Assembly (NCBI GenBank): GCA_037179385.1
Contig: CM074196.1
Location: 31,582,486-31,646,485, forward strand
Length of the DNA stretch: 64,000 nucleotides
Source: Holothuria scabra
Taxonomy: Eukaryota; Echinodermata; Holothuroidea; Aspidochirotida; Holothuriidae
Reading direction: 5' to 3'
Part shown: positions 60,621 through 64,000 of the stretch, one piece after another
Numbering within the stretch: the first letter of the stretch is position 1
How the letters are laid out: the number at the start of each line of letters is the position of its first letter
Program-made: the position numbers and the translations under genes
The notes under the pieces: generated by a model
The model's database searches: none
Told to the model about the DNA's origin: nothing
The model's input: the letters and a program-made list of their open reading frames with translations, nothing else

Positions 60621-62572
60621 GCCGTCGGAAGCGGGGGGCTGGGGCGCTGCAGCCCCCTCCCCCCCACCCCAATAATCTCGCAATATATAGTTTTTTTAAT
60701 ACAATGAAAACGTCAAAAAAATGAAATGCAAAAATTAAAAGTAATGAATATCACTCTAAAATTACATCTCCTATCAGTCATCCGTGAATCGGCGATAAAC
60801 AAAACAGAAAAAATCAGTTCGATGGATCAGACAGCCATAGAACTTGGAAGTAGAAATGATCCAAACATTACTTCATCACTTCACCTACACTCTTAAAAAA
60901 AATGGGCAAAATTTACCCAACTTTTTGACCAACACTGGGCATCTATTCAACAACCTAAACAGTTGGGCAAAACTTTAACCAACCAAATTTGGTAAAGTTT
61001 GAACCTAACTGTTGGGCAGGAAACTACCCAACTGTTTGGTACATGAGCATTTAAAACATACCCACTTGTTGGGCACGGCTTTTATTAAGATGTTGGGCAA
61101 ATGCATTCACCAACCGTTGGTCAAACGTTAATCATCTTTTCCATAACCGTGGGTGCTTTTTCAACATCAGTTGGGCATATTCTTTAACCAACTGTTGGGC
61201 TAATCCCTAGTGCATTGCCCTAGTAAATGTGGCCATTTATAAATCAGGCTCAGATTATCCGACAATAAGGCATCATGCAGACTTGAAGATTGTGTTGAAA
61301 TAAATATGGGCACATGGCAAGGAGAGAAGTATCCAATGATAAAATCAAACGATTAGGAAACCGTGATGCTGCCATAGTAAGCCAAAGGATGTAGGCTAGC
61401 CTAGTCTGTAGGCTAATCAAACTCACATTGACACATTACAGAACCCAAACAAAGTGTTAGGCTATGTTAGCCTAGCATGGATGAGCAGGAGAACGTTTCG
61501 GCCATGGCTCAGTAGCAGCACCAGTTTCTTCCTAAATCGTGTTGATTATATCTTCGATATAAACATTAAATACTCCACACAACTCCTTGTACTCGTATTT
61601 AGCCTCAAACACACTCAAGAACCCCCCAAGCTCCATTCCTCAAGGTAATCTGAGACATTAATCAGCGAGATAGTTGTCGTTCGATTAGCTGCTAATGACT
61701 TTGAACCACTGAGAAATACGTACGTACGCCTGTTCTTAACTTTCACATGTTCATTGTGTCCAATGCTTTTATCACATTTACGTATGCGGAACGCGCAAAG
61801 TTTATTGCCCAACCAACGAGCAAACATTATGCTAATTAGCAATTAATTACCCAACAAGTAGATAGACCAAATATATGCCCAACCGTTGAGTGTAAGCTTG
61901 TTTAGGTTTTCCCAATGATTGGATAGTGGAATAAACGTGAATCGAAGAAACGTTTTTACCATTATATGAGCAAAGTTTGACCAACATTTAACCAAAGCGT
62001 TTTACCCAACGAAAATATTGCCCAGTGTTTTAAGAGTGTACGCTGCCTCAGATCGAACAATTCGTAGGCGAACAACGCAGGCAACATGTCTGGAAAGTCG
62101 TCTAATGTAGCAAAGCAAACTGGACCCAGAATTACAAAATGGTTCACGGCGAAAGAGTTATGATAAGTTCTAATCATTAGCATCATTAAGAGTTCCACAT
62201 ATAACTAATTCATCTGCCATCTAAAGCTCATACCGTATTCGATTAGGCTACGCTGGGAAAACCTAATGTTCGAAATAAATATATTAGTAATAAATAATAA
62301 TAATCAATTGCGGATCTCTTTATCAATTTTATCAAAAGTTCTCAGTCTTAAAAATGTGGGAGATATTATGTTTCCTAAATATAGTAAATATTCTAAGCTG
62401 TGAAATCGCATTTTAGGGCCATTTCCAGTAATCTCGGAGGCAATGTGTTAAAAAATTTCCTCCATACGCTACGTGCCAACCTATGGTGGTGTGTAGCGTA
62501 TCTGTACTATACTCACCTTTTCAACATGCACAAGTCAGCCCCCAATCGAAAATTCGTTCCGACGGCACTGCT
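60617..62572. mobile_element. Element with GCCGTCGGAA-type ends, carrying a nested MITE
   Basis: GGCCGTCGGAAGCGGGGGGC at the left and TTCCGACGGCACTG at about 62,560-62,573 are inverted. GGGGCGCTGCAGCCCC near the left end is a strong hairpin. The same right end recurs at 63,013-63,026. Relatives of its right part (CATACGCTACGTGCCAACCT) lie at 34,262, 34,548 and 37,395. No transposase frame is evident. Confidence 0.55.
60886..62040. mobile_element. 1.15-kb DNA element with repeated TTGGGCAA motifs
   Basis: The left end TACACTCTTAAAAAAAATGG and the right end CCCAGTGTTTTAAGAGTGTA are inverted, with TA on both sides. At least seven TTGGGCA motifs follow the left end and three TGCCCAA-type motifs precede the right end, as in transposons with subterminal transposase-binding repeats. 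No coding frame of significance was found. Confidence 0.8.
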
Positions 62573-62877
62573 CCATCAAAGTTGAGAAGTCTCGGGATTT
62601 TTGCCTGTAACTGAAGTTGCTCCAGTTGTAATAATTTATATTCATCATGATTTCATGTTGAAAGTTATATAGTAAAATAATTTTGAGAATACGTATACAG
62701 GCTCATTTTCCAATGATTAGCTTTAATACATTACCTTACCATTTCATAAACTGTTACAGTGGAACATTTTATTTGGTACTTTTTTATCATTTTGCCATTT
62801 GCTCATTTTTATTTTTCTTTGAAGTGAACATTTTTTACAACGAAAGGTCAAAATAACGACTGCTTAGATACTATTTA
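62573..62877. other. Unassigned AT-rich DNA
   Basis: No feature was recognised. Confidence 0.4.
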
Positions 62878-63130
62878 CAAGCCCGGGAAATGTCATTTCC
62901 GGCTGTCTGAGGGGTTGCGATTTTTAAAAATTTTTTGAACGCTCCGCGCAAATTGATGGTGGAGCTCCGCTTAGATAGTCAGCTCGAGTCAGTCCCCCAA
63001 TCGAAAATGCCTTCCGACGGCACTGATGCGAAGCGTCATACACAACGGTTACAGATAGAGTAGGTTCCATTTTTGAAAGTCGTTTGAATGACTCGACCTG
63101 GGAATAGAACCCGCGTAGCCGGCGATAATC
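62878..63130. repeat. GCTCCGCTTAG repeat fragment and SINE head fragment
   Basis: CATTTCCGGCTGTCTGAGGG, GGTGGAGCTCCGCTTAGATA and TTCCGACGGCACTG (to 63,026) are the right end of the element family above. From 63,030 GCGTCATACACAACGG and a minus-strand head with B box GGGTTCTATTCCC form a SINE head of another tRNA type. Confidence 0.6.
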
Positions 63131-64000
63131 TTAAACGCTCTTCATGGCATTAAATACAGCTGAGATGAGAATGAATAAAGGCAAAATGTGGTGCATCATT
63201 AAGCATCATTTGAAGTCATTCTGTGTTTTTTTTTTTCACAGAATCCCATTGGGAAGCACTTTTCCCTGATCACTAGTACGTTAATGGGACGTACGATGAG
63301 GCTAGTAAGAGGGTTCAAGAACAGCCTATAATGCATACAAAATGACCAGATTAGACCAAAATCTGTCCTGCTTTTTCGTGTTACTTCGTGACGCACTTCG
63401 GAAGGTCTGATTGAAAAAAAATACGAATCGATGGGATAAGATTAAACAATAACGCATGCAATTACCACAAGCGATCCGTTTGGCCTATGGATCAAGAAAA
63501 AATAAGTAAAAATATTCCTTAAAATTCAACATCTCCCGCCCGAAGGTGAGATAGACACACAACTTCCACTTTTTAAGTAAACTTTTCCTCAAATGGTACT
63601 AAAAACTGCAGTTGCAGCCGCTGATCATGTTCTTAAGGCACTTTTATTATCTGATGCGCTTTAATGTAAAATCTATGTAAAAGTAAACACACTTTTATGC
63701 TATTTTTGGTACGTGGCACCAAAAAAGGTAAAAAGATGTGGAAGGAAAAAGGACACTTTGACTTGAACGAGGAACTGTATATGACCCTGCAACGTCGGTT
63801 TCTCGCGTAACGTTAACTGCGAATGAGTAACTCGAGCTGGATACCGATCCAAATTGTATAATCTGTGTCACTCCGATCTCTGTAAAAAAGAATTATACCC
63901 TTCAGCACATCTAGTATCATTTGTGTATCGAGGAACGACGAAATCTGGAAGGTGAACAATACGAACACGGGAGAGAATGTCACTAAGTTATATTTCGTGT
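63131..64000. other. Unassigned DNA
   Basis: No coding motif, repeat border or RNA gene was recognised, and no integrin exon with a compatible phase was seen. Confidence 0.4.

Overview
The window is nuclear DNA of an animal, most likely a marine invertebrate. It is AT-rich, has long introns with GT..AG borders, and is packed with small inverted-repeat transposons, tRNA-derived SINEs and non-LTR retrotransposons. The only host gene I can support is part of an integrin alpha subunit. Its intron/exon structure and the transposon content would fit a deuterostome such as an echinoderm or hemichordate, but the sequence alone does not prove this.

Layout. Positions 1-12,495 hold no host exon that I can recognise: a decayed CR1/L2-type LINE tail (minus strand), SINE pieces, several MITE families, and a local tandem-plus-inverted duplication at 6.4-8.0 kb. 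Positions 12,496-13,319 are an uninterrupted (ATT)n microsatellite of 824 bp. It abuts a nearly full-length Tx1/L1-like LINE (13,320-18,897) that carries ORF1 and an endonuclease/reverse-transcriptase ORF2, both broken by a few point lesions. A second (ATT)n tract follows its tail.

From 19,215 to 58,923 seventeen exons on the plus strand join in perfect phase. They give 535 residues of an integrin alpha chain without an I domain: from the first cysteine-bearing loop of the beta-propeller, through blades 2-7 with three intact cation loops, into the calf-1 domain. The 5' exon(s) (signal peptide and first propeller strand) and the 3' exons (rest of calf-1, calf-2, transmembrane segment, cytoplasmic tail) were not found and probably lie outside the window. 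Only about 4% of this span is coding; the introns are full of repeats.

The introns hold the more unusual DNA: a tandem array of about eight ~145-bp units, most carrying nuclear-receptor half-sites in DR1-DR4-DR4 spacing (24.7-25.9 kb); a palindromic MITE with a TTAGGG-rich core (34.9 kb); a TACGTA-rich block (31.5-32.1 kb); several MITE families; and SINEs that share one body but have different tRNA-like heads. Positions 58,924-64,000 are again transposon-derived, including a 1.15-kb element with many internal TTGGGCAA motifs nested in another repeat. No tRNA or rRNA gene, CRISPR array or viral gene was recognised.
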